64,000 nucleotides of DNA from NCBI GenBank assembly GCA_963706885.1, contig CAVPNX010000008.1:124001-188000 (forward strand). Direction: 5' to 3'. A program made the translations under genes and the position numbers. Below the pieces are notes generated by a model that was not told the origin of the DNA, ran no database searches, and saw only the letters and a program-made list of their open reading frames with translations. Positions 18,184 through 27,068 of this stretch are shown here, piece after piece. Every line of letters begins with the position of its first letter. Position 1 is the first letter of the stretch. The stretch is from Prado023 sp963706885. Its GTDB lineage: Bacteria > Actinomycetota > Actinomycetes > S36-B12 > CAIYMF01.

Positions 18184-20703
18184 TCAGCCCTCGACGGCCT
18201 CGCCGCCGGCACCGGCCGGCTCCACGGGCGGGGCATCCGGGAGGGTCACCTTGTCGGTGCCGGTCAGGGTGAAGGTCGCTGTCGGGCCACTGCCCTCGAC
18301 GTCCACCACCACGATCTGCCCCGGACGCAGCTCACCGAACAGGATCTTCTCGCTCAGGGCGTCCTCGACCTCGCGCTGGATGGTCCGGCGCAGCGGCCGG
18401 GCGCCCATCGCGGGGTCGTACCCGCGCTCGGCGAGCAGCTCCTTGGCGGCCAGCGTGAGCTCGATGCCCATGTCACGCTCGCGCAGGCGCTCCTCGAGGT
18501 TGTTGGCCATGAGGTCGACGATCTGGATGATCTCGTTCTTGGTCAGCTGGTGGAAGACCACGATGTCGTCGATGCGGTTGAGGAACTCCGGGCGGAAGTG
18601 CGACTTGAGCTCCTGCTGGACCTTGGACTTCATCCGCTCGTAGCCATCGGCGTCCCCGTCGCCGGCGAACCCGAGCATCACACCCTTGCTGGCGTCGCGG
18701 CTGCCGAGGTTGGTGGTCATGATGATGACGGTGTTCTTGAAGTCCACCACCCGACCCTGGGCGTCGGTGAGCCGGCCTTCCTCGAGCACCTGCAGCAATG
18801 AGTTGAAGATATCGGGGTGGGCCTTCTCGACCTCGTCGAACAGGACCACGGAGAATGGCCGGCGGCGCACCTTCTCAGTGAGTTGTCCACCCTCCTCATA
18901 ACCCACATATCCGGGCGGGGATCCGAATAGTCGCGAGGCGGTGTGCTTCTCGGAGTACTCGCTCATATCCAGGGCAATGAGCGCGTCCTCGTCACCGAAC
19001 AGGAATTCGGCCAACGTCTTGCTCAGCTCGGTCTTCCCCACACCCGAGGGCCCGGCGAAGATGAATGAGCCACCGGGTCGCTTCGGGTCCTTGAGGCCGG
19101 CCCGGGTGCGCCGGATCGCCTGGCTCAGCGCGTGGATCGCGTCCTGCTGGCCGATGACCCGCTTGTGCAGCTCGTCCTCCATGCGCAGCAGGCGCTGGGC
19201 GTCGTCCTCGGACAGGTCCGTGACGGGGATGCCGGTCATCAGGGCCAGGACCTCGGCGACGAGCTTGTCGTCGACCTCGGCCACGACGTCCATGTCGCCG
19301 GCCTTCCACTCCTTCTCCCGCTGGGCCTTCTCGACCTGCAGCTGCTTCTCCCGATCGCGCAGGGCTGCGGCCTTCTCGAAGTCCTGGGCGTCGATCGCCG
19401 ACTCCTTCTCCCGGCGGACGTTGGCGATGCGCTCGTCGAACTCGCGCAGGTCCGGCGGGGCGGTCATCCGGCGGATGCGCAACCGGGAGCCGGCCTCGTC
19501 GATGAGGTCGATCGCCTTGTCGGGCAGCTGGCGGTCGGACACGTACCGGTCCGAGAGCCGGGCAGCCGCTGCCAGCGCAGCATCGGTGATGGACACCCGG
19601 TGGTGCGCCTCGTAGCGATCGCGCAGGCCCTTGAGGATCTCGATCGTGTGGGCGACGCTGGGGGCCTGGACCTGGATCGGCTGGAAGCGCCGCTCGAGGG
19701 CCGCATCCTTCTCGACGTGCTTGCGGTACTCGTCGAGGGTGGTCGCACCGATGGTCTGCAGCTCGCCACGGGCCAGCATGGGCTTGAGGATGCTGGCGGC
19801 GTCGATCGCGCCCTCGGCCGCCCCGGCGCCGACGAGGGTGTGCATCTCGTCGATGAACAGGATGATGTCGCCGCGGGTCTTGATCTCCTTGAGCACCTTC
19901 TTCAGGCGCTCCTCGAAGTCACCGCGGTACCGGGAACCCGCGACCAGGGCACCGAGGTCGAGGGTGTACAGGTGCTTGTCCTTGAGCGTCTCGGGGACCT
20001 CGCCACGCACGATCATCTGGGCCAGGCCCTCGACGACCGCGGTCTTGCCGACCCCGGGCTCCCCGATCAGCACCGGGTTGTTCTTGGTGCGCCGGGAGAG
20101 CACCTGCATGACCCGCTCGATCTCCTTCTCGCGACCGATGACCGGGTCGAGCTTGTTCTCCCGGGCGTCCTTGGTGAGGTTGCGCCCGAACTGGTCGAGG
20201 ACCAGCGACGTGGACGGAGTGCCCTCCTGCGGCCCGGATCCACCAGCGGCGGTCGGCTCCTTGCCCTGGAAGCCCGAGAGCAGCTGGATGACCGTCTGGC
20301 GGACCTTGTTCAGGTCGGCGCCGAGCTTGACCAGCACCTGGGCGGCCACCCCCTCACCCTCGCGGATGAGCCCGAGCAGGATGTGCTCGGTGCCGATGTA
20401 GTTGTGCCCGAGCTGCAGCGCCTCGCGCAGGGACAGCTCAAGGACCTTCTTGGCGCGCGGGGTGAAGGGGATGTGCCCACTGGGCGCCTGCTGGCCCTGG
20501 CCGATGATCTCCTCGACCTGCTGGCGGACGGACTCCAGGGAGATGCCCATGCTCTCGAGGGCCTTGGCGGCCACACCCTCGCCCTCATGGATCAGCCCGA
20601 GCAGGATGTGCTCGGTGCCGATGTAGTTGTGGTTGAGCATCCGCGCTTCCTCCTGCGCGAGCACCACAACGCGACGAGCGCGGTCAGTGAACCGTTCGAA
20701 CAT
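18184..20703 (-). CDS. clpC: ATP-dependent Clp protease ATPase ClpC
   Basis: AAA+ unfoldase feeding ClpP, 839 residues. Two N-terminal Clp repeats each hold HNYIGTEHILLGLI; first Walker A GEPGVGKTA, UVR-type coiled segment near 420-450 (FEKAAALRDREKQLQ), second Walker A GPSGVGKTE, and the usual C-terminal D2 region. ATG 20703 follows a GGAG site; frame upstream of it is not conserved. Lies 233 bp downstream of lsr2 on the same strand, as in other actinobacteria. ClpC is essential in mycobacteria and the target of cyclomarin/ecumicin-type compounds. Confidence 0.97.
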   Translation of the reverse strand: MFERFTDRARRVVVLAQEEARMLNHNYIGTEHILLGLIHEGEGVAAKALESMGISLESVRQQVEEIIGQGQQAPSGHIPFTPRAKKVLELSLREALQLGHNYIGTEHILLGLIREGEGVAAQVLVKLGADLNKVRQTVIQLLSGFQGKEPTAAGGSGPQEGTPSTSLVLDQFGRNLTKDARENKLDPVIGREKEIERVMQVLSRRTKNNPVLIGEPGVGKTAVVEGLAQMIVRGEVPETLKDKHLYTLDLGALVAGSRYRGDFEERLKKVLKEIKTRGDIILFIDEMHTLVGAGAAEGAIDAASILKPMLARGELQTIGATTLDEYRKHVEKDAALERRFQPIQVQAPSVAHTIEILKGLRDRYEAHHRVSITDAALAAAARLSDRYVSDRQLPDKAIDLIDEAGSRLRIRRMTAPPDLREFDERIANVRREKESAIDAQDFEKAAALRDREKQLQVEKAQREKEWKAGDMDVVAEVDDKLVAEVLALMTGIPVTDLSEDDAQRLLRMEDELHKRVIGQQDAIHALSQAIRRTRAGLKDPKRPGGSFIFAGPSGVGKTELSKTLAEFLFGDEDALIALDMSEYSEKHTASRLFGSPPGYVGYEEGGQLTEKVRRRPFSVVLFDEVEKAHPDIFNSLLQVLEEGRLTDAQGRVVDFKNTVIIMTTNLGSRDASKGVMLGFAGDGDADGYERMKSKVQQELKSHFRPEFLNRIDDIVVFHQLTKNEIIQIVDLMANNLEERLRERDMGIELTLAAKELLAERGYDPAMGARPLRRTIQREVEDALSEKILFGELRPGQIVVVDVEGSGPTATFTLTGTDKVTLPDAPPVEPAGAGGEAVEG

Positions 20704-20936
20704 GGGGCTCCACTCCGTTCGTGCTTCCTCCCGCTCGCACGGGATGGAACGAAACTGTAGCCGCAACCCCCGACACTCACACGCGCATGGCCGTCCGGGC
20801 ACCCGGGAGGAGCAGCCTGTCACCGGCAGCAACAGCCGGCGGGGCCAGCCCGATACCCGCGCCGGCTATGCCCACGGCGAACGTCGCGACCCGATGGGCG
20901 CCAGCTGCCCGCCGGCGGCCCTGCTCAGCCGTATGC

Positions 20937-21263
20937 CTAGTGCGCGGCCTCGTAGCGGGCGCGCAGGTCGGCCGAGATCCGCCCGCGGGTGCTCACCGGG
21001 ATGCCGTTCTCCGCAGCCCAGCGCCGGATGTCGGCGGTGTCCTCGGAGCGACGCGCCGGACGGCGACGCGGCTCGACGGCCGCCGGGCTGCTCACCCGCC
21101 GACCCGCCCCGATCCACGGGGCGAAGGCCTCGCGGAGCCTCTCGGCGTTCTTCTCCGACAGGTCGATCTCATAGGACTTGCCGTCCAGGGAGAACAGGAC
21201 GGTCTCGGCACCCGGCGTGCCATCAATGTCGTCCTCGAGAAGGACCTGGACCTTGCGCGCCAT
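20937..21263 (-). CDS. lsr2: nucleoid-associated protein Lsr2
   Basis: Xenogeneic silencer of 108 residues that coats AT-rich DNA, functionally like H-NS. N-terminal oligomerisation domain MARKVQVLLEDDIDGTPGA and C-terminal DNA-binding domain with the AT-hook-like RGR in IPVSTRGRISADL. ATG 21263 has CAGGAG about 7 nt upstream. Linker is Arg/Pro-rich. Followed by clpC. In a genome of this GC content, AT-rich acquired DNA would be its expected target. Confidence 0.95.
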   Translation of the reverse strand: MARKVQVLLEDDIDGTPGAETVLFSLDGKSYEIDLSEKNAERLREAFAPWIGAGRRVSSPAAVEPRRRPARRSEDTADIRRWAAENGIPVSTRGRISADLRARYEAAH

Positions 21264-21505
21264 TTTCGGCTCCTGAATTGGTGGGTGAGCAATGAATGGA
21301 AACCAGCATAGGCTGTTTCCGGCAGGAAGGGAATCCACGGAGTCGGGGAGAATCCTGGGGCGCCGGAATATCCCTGTGCGCGATTTGTGGTCCCAACGAA
21401 TCGACGTGCGCCCTGGATTCCTGGCCCCACCGGGCAGGAGCCATCCCCCGCCCCGCCGGCACAGCGACGTTGTCGACCCACTGCCTCCTGCGCGACGATT
21501 CCGGT

Positions 21506-22432
21506 GTGGACGGTGGCCGGGTGGCGAGGGAGTTCGGTCTGGGTCGTCCCGTGTCGGATCCCACTGAGGCAGCCAGCGGCCTGATGGGAACCATCTGGAG
21601 GTTGCGTACCGATCGGGGCGACTACGCCGTCAAAGAGGTACGCCATGCCCTTGATGAGCGGGAAGCGTCGGCCAGTGACGAGTTCACGCGCGCGATGATC
21701 GATCGAGGGGTCCCTGCCCCGCGGCCGCTGCAGACGATCATGGGGACCGCTCTGGCGCAGATCGGAGCCGCCACGGTGCGAGTCAGCGAATGGGTGGACC
21801 TACGCGAGGTGGACCCGGGCCGGGAGCTTGACGCTGTGGGCCGCCTGCTGGCGTTGCTGCACCGGGAACCGATCCGGGCCACGGGCCGGGTGGACCCCTG
21901 GTACACAGACCCGGTCGATCCTCAGGACTGGCACGCGACAGCCAACGCCCTGGAAGCAGCTCGGTCCCCGTTCGCGAGCGAGTTCGCAGCCTCCGTCCCC
22001 CACTTCCTGGGGCTGCAACCCCTGTTCCGGGTTCCGCGTGACGAGCAGCTCTGCCACCGGGACCTGTGGCCGGACAACCTGAAGGCCACAGCTCGCGGGT
22101 TGTGCGTGATCGACTGGGACAACTCGGGTCCAGCAGAAGCTACTCAGGAACTGGCGATGGTCATCGTCGGGTTCTGGCAGGGGCAGCCCCACAGGGCGCA
22201 GCAGCTCTACGACGCTTACCGCGACGCCGGCGGCAGGGGCCGGATCGTCGAGCCCAGCGACTTCACCATGGTCCTGGCCCAGTTCGGTCACTTCGCCGTC
22301 GCCGCCGCCCGCCGCTGGATGGAAACCACGCACCCCGAGCGAAAGGACCGCTACGAAGCCTGGTTCCGAGAGGGATGGGACCAGCCCTTCGGGATGACCG
22401 ACATGACCGAGATCCTTCACGCACTCAGCTGA
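21506..22432 (+). CDS. phosphotransferase of the APH/choline-kinase fold
   Basis: Kinase-like protein of about 308 residues if the GTG at 21506 is used; frame upstream of it to 21296 has no domain character and a different composition. Catalytic loop LCHRDLWPDNL (HxDxxxxN) and metal-binding VIDWDNSG are intact; DYAVKEV gives the ATP-site Lys. The W in the loop recalls homoserine/choline kinase-type members. Divergent from lsr2. Substrate unknown. Codon use seems slightly less GC-rich than its neighbours, so recent acquisition is possible. Confidence 0.72.
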   Translation: MDGGRVAREFGLGRPVSDPTEAASGLMGTIWRLRTDRGDYAVKEVRHALDEREASASDEFTRAMIDRGVPAPRPLQTIMGTALAQIGAATVRVSEWVDLREVDPGRELDAVGRLLALLHREPIRATGRVDPWYTDPVDPQDWHATANALEAARSPFASEFAASVPHFLGLQPLFRVPRDEQLCHRDLWPDNLKATARGLCVIDWDNSGPAEATQELAMVIVGFWQGQPHRAQQLYDAYRDAGGRGRIVEPSDFTMVLAQFGHFAVAAARRWMETTHPERKDRYEAWFREGWDQPFGMTDMTEILHALS

Positions 22433-22502
22433 CGCACGCCGATCGCCTCCCGATCCCCGCCCCGGCCATCTCTGATCCGCTGCGGTCCCAGCGGGTGCTC
22501 AC

Positions 22503-22508
22503 TAGGCT
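22503..22508 (+). promoter_or_regulatory. leaderless -10 box for ppc
   Basis: TAGGCT, 6 nt (GCCCCC), then ATG 22515. Confidence 0.6.
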
Positions 22509-22514
22509 GCCCCC

Positions 22515-25247
22515 ATGTCCCCCCTGTCGCACCTGGCGTCGGCACCCGCGCTGCGTGATGACATCCGGCGCCTCGGTGACCTGCTCGGCGAGGCGCTGAT
22601 CCGCCAGGAGGGCCCGGCGACCTACGCGACCGTCGAGCAGATCCGGTCCCTGTCCCGGGACTCCCCGGATGAGGCGGCCGCGCTCATCGACGACCTCCCG
22701 CTGGCCGAGGCGACCACCCTCGCGCGGGCGTTCTCCCTGTACTTCCACCTGGCCAACATCGCCGAGCAGGTGCACCGGGCACGTGCGCAGACCGCCGCGC
22801 GCGCCACCACCGGCGGCCCCCTGGCCGAGGCGGGGACGGTCATCCGCGCGGCACTGGAGGCCGGCGAGGTCACGCCAGCCGATGTGGCCGAGGGGTTCGC
22901 GCGGATCAGCGCCCGGCCGGTGTTCACCGCACACCCCACCGAAGCATCCCGCCGCTCGGTGCTGGTCAAGCTGCGCCGCATCGCCGAGCTGCTCGACGAG
23001 CCGCGCACCGACCGCACGGATCGCGCGATCGCCGAGGCCATCGACCTGCTGTGGCAGACCGACGAGCTGCGCCTGGGCCAGCCCGAGGTCACCGACGAGG
23101 CCCGCAACGCGCTGTTCTACCTCGATGACCTCGCGTCCGGGGCTGCCGGCGAGGTGGTCGGGGAGTTCGCGGCCGCCGCCGAGGCGACCGGAGTGGAGGT
23201 CCCGGCGGGGCGTCCCGTGCTCACGTTCGGCTCCTGGATCGGCGGGGATCGCGACGGCAACCCGTTCGTGACCCCGGCCGTGACCGCACGGGTGCTGGCG
23301 ATCCAGCACGACCACGCCGTGCGCGACCTGCTGCCGCACATCGAGGAGCTCAGTGCGCAGCTGTCGGTCTCCGAGCGGATCGCCCCGGTCTCGAAGGCCT
23401 TCGCCGAGTCGCTGGCCGCGGACCTCGAGACCCTGACCGACCTCGACCCACGGTTCCGACGGCTCAATGCCGAGGAGCCCTACCGGCTCAAGCTGACGTG
23501 CATCCACGCGAAGCTGCGCAACACCCGCGCCCGGCAGGCCGAGGGCAGGCCGCACGAACCCGGTCGCGACTACCGGACCACGGCCGACCTGCTCGCCGAC
23601 CTGGAGCTGATCCGGTCGTCCCTGGCGGCCAACCGCGGCGGGCTCATCGCCGCCGGGTCGGTCGCCCGAACGATGCGCGTCGTGGCGGTGTTCGGGTTGT
23701 CCCTGGCCACCCTGGACATCCGGGAGCACGCGAACGCCCACCACCACGCGGTCGGCCAGCTGCTCGACCGGCTGGGGGAGCTCGACTCCCCCTACGGGCA
23801 GCTCGGCGCCGAGCAGCGGTTCTCCACGCTGGCCGCGGAGCTGGCCAGCAAGCGCCCGCTGGCCCCGACCCCACCACCGCTGGATGCCGCGGGCCTGACC
23901 ACCTACTCCACATTCGTCGAGATCGGCCGGGCGCTGGACCGCTACGGTCCCGAGACCTGCCAGTCCTACATCATCTCGATGACGAAGTCGGCCGCCGACG
24001 TGCTCGCCGCCGTTGTCCTGGCCCGCGAGGCCGGACTGGTCGACCTCCCCGCAGGCGTGGCCCGCATCGGCTTCGTCCCGCTGCTGGAGACCGTCGCCGA
24101 GCTGCGGGCAGCCGACCGGATCGTCGGGGCGCTGCTGGCCGATCCCGGGTTCCGCGAGCTGGTACGCCTGCGGGGGGACACCCTCGAGGTGATGCTCGGC
24201 TACTCCGACTCCAACAAGGACGCCGGCATCACCACGTCCCAGTGGCAGATCCACCTGGCCCAGCGCCGGCTGCGCGACGTGTGCGCGGAGCACGGGGTCG
24301 TCCTGCGGCTGTTCCACGGGCGGGGCGGCACGGTGGGCCGCGGCGGCGGGCCCACCTATGAGGCCATCCTGTCCCAGCCGTGGGGTGTCCTCGACGGGCA
24401 GATCAAGATCACCGAGCAGGGCGAGGTCATCTCCGACAAGTACCTGCTGCCCCAGCTGGCCCGGGAGAACCTCGGCCAGACCCTGGCGGCCACCCTGCGG
24501 GGCACGGTGCTGCACCGCACCTCGCTGGTCGATCCCACGACCCTGGCCGCATGGGACGACGTGATGGACCTGATGTCGGCCGCGGCGTTCGTGGCCTACC
24601 GGGAGCTCGTCGACGATCCGGACCTTCCCGCCTACTTCTCCTTCGCCACTCCCGTGGAACAGCTCGGCGACCTGCACCTCGGGTCGCGCCCGGCCCGTCG
24701 GCCCACGACGTCGGGAGGGCTGGAGGCCCTGCGTGCGATCCCGTGGGTCTTCGGCTGGACCCAGGCCCGGCAGATCGTCCCCGGCTGGTTCGGGGTGGGG
24801 TCCGGCCTGGCCGCTGCGCGCTCTGCCGGGCTCGGCGACACCGTGACGCAGATGGCACGGGGGTGGCCGTTCTTCGCCAACTTCCTGTCCAACGTCGCGA
24901 TGACCGCCGCCAAGGCCGACCTCGCGGTGGCGGACCGCTACGTCCAGCGACTGGTCCCCGAGCACCTGCAGCGCCTGGCGGCCGTGATCCGCGACGAGCA
25001 CGCGCTGACCACCCGGGAGCTCCAGCTGGCCATGGGGACCGACTCGCTGCTCGGCAACCAGCCGGGGCTGGCCCAGACCCTCATGGTCCGCGACGCCTAC
25101 CTGCGCCCCCTGCACCTGCTGCAGATCTCGCTGCTGGCCCGGGTGCGCTGGCACGAGGGCGAGGGGACCGACGTCGAGCCGCAGCTGCGTCGGGCGCTGC
25201 TGCTGACCGTCAACGGCATCGCGACCGGCCTGCGCAACACGGGGTGA
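22515..25247 (+). CDS. ppc: phosphoenolpyruvate carboxylase
   Basis: Anaplerotic enzyme making oxaloacetate from PEP and bicarbonate; 910 residues, normal for the bacterial form. Active-site blocks: FTAHPTEASRRSV (His140), GYSDSNKDAG, FHGRGGTVGRGGGP, and C-terminal allosteric LRNTG terminus. The start is fixed by a leaderless promoter. Monocistronic, convergent with a GNAT gene and closed by a short hairpin at its stop codon. Expected to be regulated by aspartate and acetyl-CoA as in relatives. Confidence 0.96.
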   Translation: MSPLSHLASAPALRDDIRRLGDLLGEALIRQEGPATYATVEQIRSLSRDSPDEAAALIDDLPLAEATTLARAFSLYFHLANIAEQVHRARAQTAARATTGGPLAEAGTVIRAALEAGEVTPADVAEGFARISARPVFTAHPTEASRRSVLVKLRRIAELLDEPRTDRTDRAIAEAIDLLWQTDELRLGQPEVTDEARNALFYLDDLASGAAGEVVGEFAAAAEATGVEVPAGRPVLTFGSWIGGDRDGNPFVTPAVTARVLAIQHDHAVRDLLPHIEELSAQLSVSERIAPVSKAFAESLAADLETLTDLDPRFRRLNAEEPYRLKLTCIHAKLRNTRARQAEGRPHEPGRDYRTTADLLADLELIRSSLAANRGGLIAAGSVARTMRVVAVFGLSLATLDIREHANAHHHAVGQLLDRLGELDSPYGQLGAEQRFSTLAAELASKRPLAPTPPPLDAAGLTTYSTFVEIGRALDRYGPETCQSYIISMTKSAADVLAAVVLAREAGLVDLPAGVARIGFVPLLETVAELRAADRIVGALLADPGFRELVRLRGDTLEVMLGYSDSNKDAGITTSQWQIHLAQRRLRDVCAEHGVVLRLFHGRGGTVGRGGGPTYEAILSQPWGVLDGQIKITEQGEVISDKYLLPQLARENLGQTLAATLRGTVLHRTSLVDPTTLAAWDDVMDLMSAAAFVAYRELVDDPDLPAYFSFATPVEQLGDLHLGSRPARRPTTSGGLEALRAIPWVFGWTQARQIVPGWFGVGSGLAAARSAGLGDTVTQMARGWPFFANFLSNVAMTAAKADLAVADRYVQRLVPEHLQRLAAVIRDEHALTTRELQLAMGTDSLLGNQPGLAQTLMVRDAYLRPLHLLQISLLARVRWHEGEGTDVEPQLRRALLLTVNGIATGLRNTG

Positions 25248-25264
25248 TCGCCGGGCCCCGATCA
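25245..25264. terminator. short hairpin between convergent ppc and GNAT genes
   Basis: TGATCG (25245-25250), loop CCGGGCCC, CGATCA (25259-25264). The hairpin includes the ppc stop codon, lies 5 nt from the end of the convergent gene and has no T tract. Confidence 0.35.
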
Positions 25265-25268
25265 CGGC

Positions 25269-25766
25269 TCAGAGCACGCGCAGCATCCGGTGGTTGCCCA
25301 ACGTGTTGGGCTTGACCCGCTCCAGGTCCAGCAGCTCAGCCACACCCTCGTCGTAGGACTGCAGCAGCTGGGCGTACACCTCGGGAGTGACTGGTGCGCC
25401 GTCGATCTCGACGAACCCGTTGTGGGCGAAGAACTCGGTCTCGAAGGTCAGGCAGAACACCCGCGAGACCCCCAGCGCCCGGGCCCGGTCCACCAGCGCC
25501 TCGACCAGGGTCCGCCCGATCCCCGAGCCGGTTCGTGACGGATCCACGGCCAGGGTCCGCAGCTCGCCGAGGTCCTCCCAGATCACGTGCATCGCCCCAC
25601 AGCCCACGACCTGGCCGTCCAGCTCGGCGACGAGGAAGTCCGGCACGTCCTCGAAGAGCGTCACCGTTGCCTTGGACAGCAGGATCCGGCGCTGGGAGTA
25701 CATGTCGACCAGCTCGCGGATGCGCCGCACGTCCGAGGTGCGCGCGGGGCGGATCACCGGGGCCAT
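25269..25766 (-). CDS. GNAT acetyltransferase, N-acetylglutamate synthase-like
   Basis: A 165-residue single-domain GNAT protein resembling the short actinobacterial ArgA (Rv2747 type), first step of arginine synthesis. Acetyl-CoA pyrophosphate loop is SRTGSGIGRTLVEAL; LGELRTLAVDP precedes it and VFCLTFETEFFAHNGF is typical of the ArgA branch. No amino-acid-kinase domain, as expected of this short type. Start ATG 25766 has a leaderless box. Enzyme identity rests on family resemblance; other amino acids as substrate are possible. Confidence 0.8.
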   Translation of the reverse strand: MAPVIRPARTSDVRRIRELVDMYSQRRILLSKATVTLFEDVPDFLVAELDGQVVGCGAMHVIWEDLGELRTLAVDPSRTGSGIGRTLVEALVDRARALGVSRVFCLTFETEFFAHNGFVEIDGAPVTPEVYAQLLQSYDEGVAELLDLERVKPNTLGNHRMLRVL

Positions 25767-25772
25767 GCGGCA

Positions 25773-25778
25773 ACCCTA
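25773..25778 (-). promoter_or_regulatory. leaderless -10 box for GNAT gene
   Basis: TAGGGT on the minus strand, 6 nt (TGCCGC), then ATG 25766. Confidence 0.55.
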
Positions 25779-25812
25779 GGGGGCGGGGCCCAGGTGCGAC
25801 CGCCTGACGGCA

Positions 25813-26259
25813 TCAGGTCGGCCGGCAGGGCATGTACACCAGCGTCCTCGGCTCGGCGGCCTCGGGGCCGTCGAGGTAGACCTCCCAGGGTTCACCGGTG
25901 GCGGTCCAGCGGTTCGCTGCGATCCACTTCTGGCCGATTCGGAAGTCCCGGGCGACGTCGTCGTACGCGCCGCGGTGCAGGACCACGAGGGCAGGGCCGC
26001 CCGGCAGCTCCCCGGCCTCCACCCGTCCCGTCGGCACCACCGGCGCCCTCGTCGGGAAGCCGGCCTCCACGTCGAACCCGTGGTCACCCATGCTGAAGCG
26101 GGCGAAGGGCGGCCCGACGATCGCCACGCCCTGCGCGGACAGGACACCGATCACCTCCGTGAACGCGCCGGCGAGGAAGGCCGGGATCCCGTCGACGGCC
26201 ACCGGGGCGCGGATGACCGCCACCACCTGCACCTCGAGGACCTCGATGTGGTGCTCCAT
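25813..26259 (-). CDS. GyrI-like / effector-binding domain protein
   Basis: A 148-residue stand-alone domain of the GyrI-like (AraC-E, SOUL-related) small-molecule-binding fold: VVAVIRAPVAVDGIPAFLAG at the start, GVAIVGPPFARF in the middle, VYLDGPEAAEP and LVYMPCRP at the end. No DNA-binding domain is attached. ATG 26259 begins the homologous part. Such proteins bind or hydrolyse lipophilic cations or drugs; role here unknown. Divergent from a HAD gene. Confidence 0.75.
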   Translation of the reverse strand: MEHHIEVLEVQVVAVIRAPVAVDGIPAFLAGAFTEVIGVLSAQGVAIVGPPFARFSMGDHGFDVEAGFPTRAPVVPTGRVEAGELPGGPALVVLHRGAYDDVARDFRIGQKWIAANRWTATGEPWEVYLDGPEAAEPRTLVYMPCRPT

Positions 26260-26319
26260 GCACCCCACACTGCCAATGCCGGACCGCCGAGTCGACCCCG
26301 GGCCGGCTGGGTGCGCACC

Positions 26320-26325
26320 TAGACT
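26320..26325 (+). promoter_or_regulatory. -10 box for the HAD gene
   Basis: TAGACT, 8 nt, then ATG 26334; near-leaderless spacing. Confidence 0.4.
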
Positions 26326-26333
26326 CTGCGCCC

Positions 26334-27068
26334 ATGGACGCGCACCCCTCGCCCCCGGGCGGGCACCCGATCCGTGGGGTGATCTTCGACCTGCATGCGA
26401 CGCTGGTCCATGCCGGCGATCCGGCCGACTGGATGGCCGCCGCCCTGGACCTCCTCGAGGCCGACCCGACCCTCGGGGGGCGGTTCGACCCGGCCGGGAC
26501 GGCACCGGGCGCACTGCCGTCGCTGGCCGAGCTGGCCCCCTGGGCGGATCGCATCTGGGAGCACGCCCGCGAGGTGGACCCGGGCAGCGAGCGCGACCTG
26601 TCCCCGCAGCTGCACCGCGAGGTCTACGACCGCATGCTCGAACGGATCGGGATCATCCCGCCGGCCCTGGGCGACGCGTTGTACCGGACCATGCTCGACC
26701 AGTGGGACGCCTACCTCGAGGCCCCCGCGGTGCTCGTGGCGCTGCGGGAGCGGGGCGTCGCCACGGCGATCCTGTCCAACGTCGGGATCGATCCGCGCGC
26801 CGTCCTGGCGCGCACGGGCCTGGCCGGCCTCTACGACGTCGAGGTGTTCTCCTTCGAGGAGGGCGTGGTCAAGCCCGACCCGGCGATCTTCGCGCTGGCC
26901 GCGCAGCGGCTGGGCCTGGCGCCCCACGAGCTGCTGATGGTGGGCGACACCGTGGACGACGACGGTGCCGCGGCCCACCTCGGGATGCGCACGCTGATCC
27001 TTCCGCGCACCCGCGGAGCCACACACGGGCTGGAGCAGGTGCTCCGATTGGTGGGATGGGATGACTGA
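26334..27068 (+). CDS. HAD family hydrolase, altered motif I
   Basis: A 244-residue HAD with class I cap. Motif II ILSNVG, motif III KPDPAIF and motif IV GDTVDDDG are normal, but motif I reads FDLHATL, so the second Asp (general acid) of DxDxT is a His. In known HADs, change at this position goes with loss of ordinary phosphatase action (for example dehalogenases or phosphonatases). The reaction is therefore uncertain. Overlaps the K+ channel gene by 8 nt, implying co-translation. Confidence 0.82.
   Translation: MDAHPSPPGGHPIRGVIFDLHATLVHAGDPADWMAAALDLLEADPTLGGRFDPAGTAPGALPSLAELAPWADRIWEHAREVDPGSERDLSPQLHREVYDRMLERIGIIPPALGDALYRTMLDQWDAYLEAPAVLVALRERGVATAILSNVGIDPRAVLARTGLAGLYDVEVFSFEEGVVKPDPAIFALAAQRLGLAPHELLMVGDTVDDDGAAAHLGMRTLILPRTRGATHGLEQVLRLVGWDD

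Noticed and set aside
19132..20760. 542-codon plus-strand frame opposite clpC
   Set aside because: Antisense shadow of a clearly conserved gene.
21296..21505. N-terminal 70 codons before the phosphotransferase at 21506
   Set aside because: No conserved residues and ordinary intergenic composition; the kinase fold begins after the GTG.
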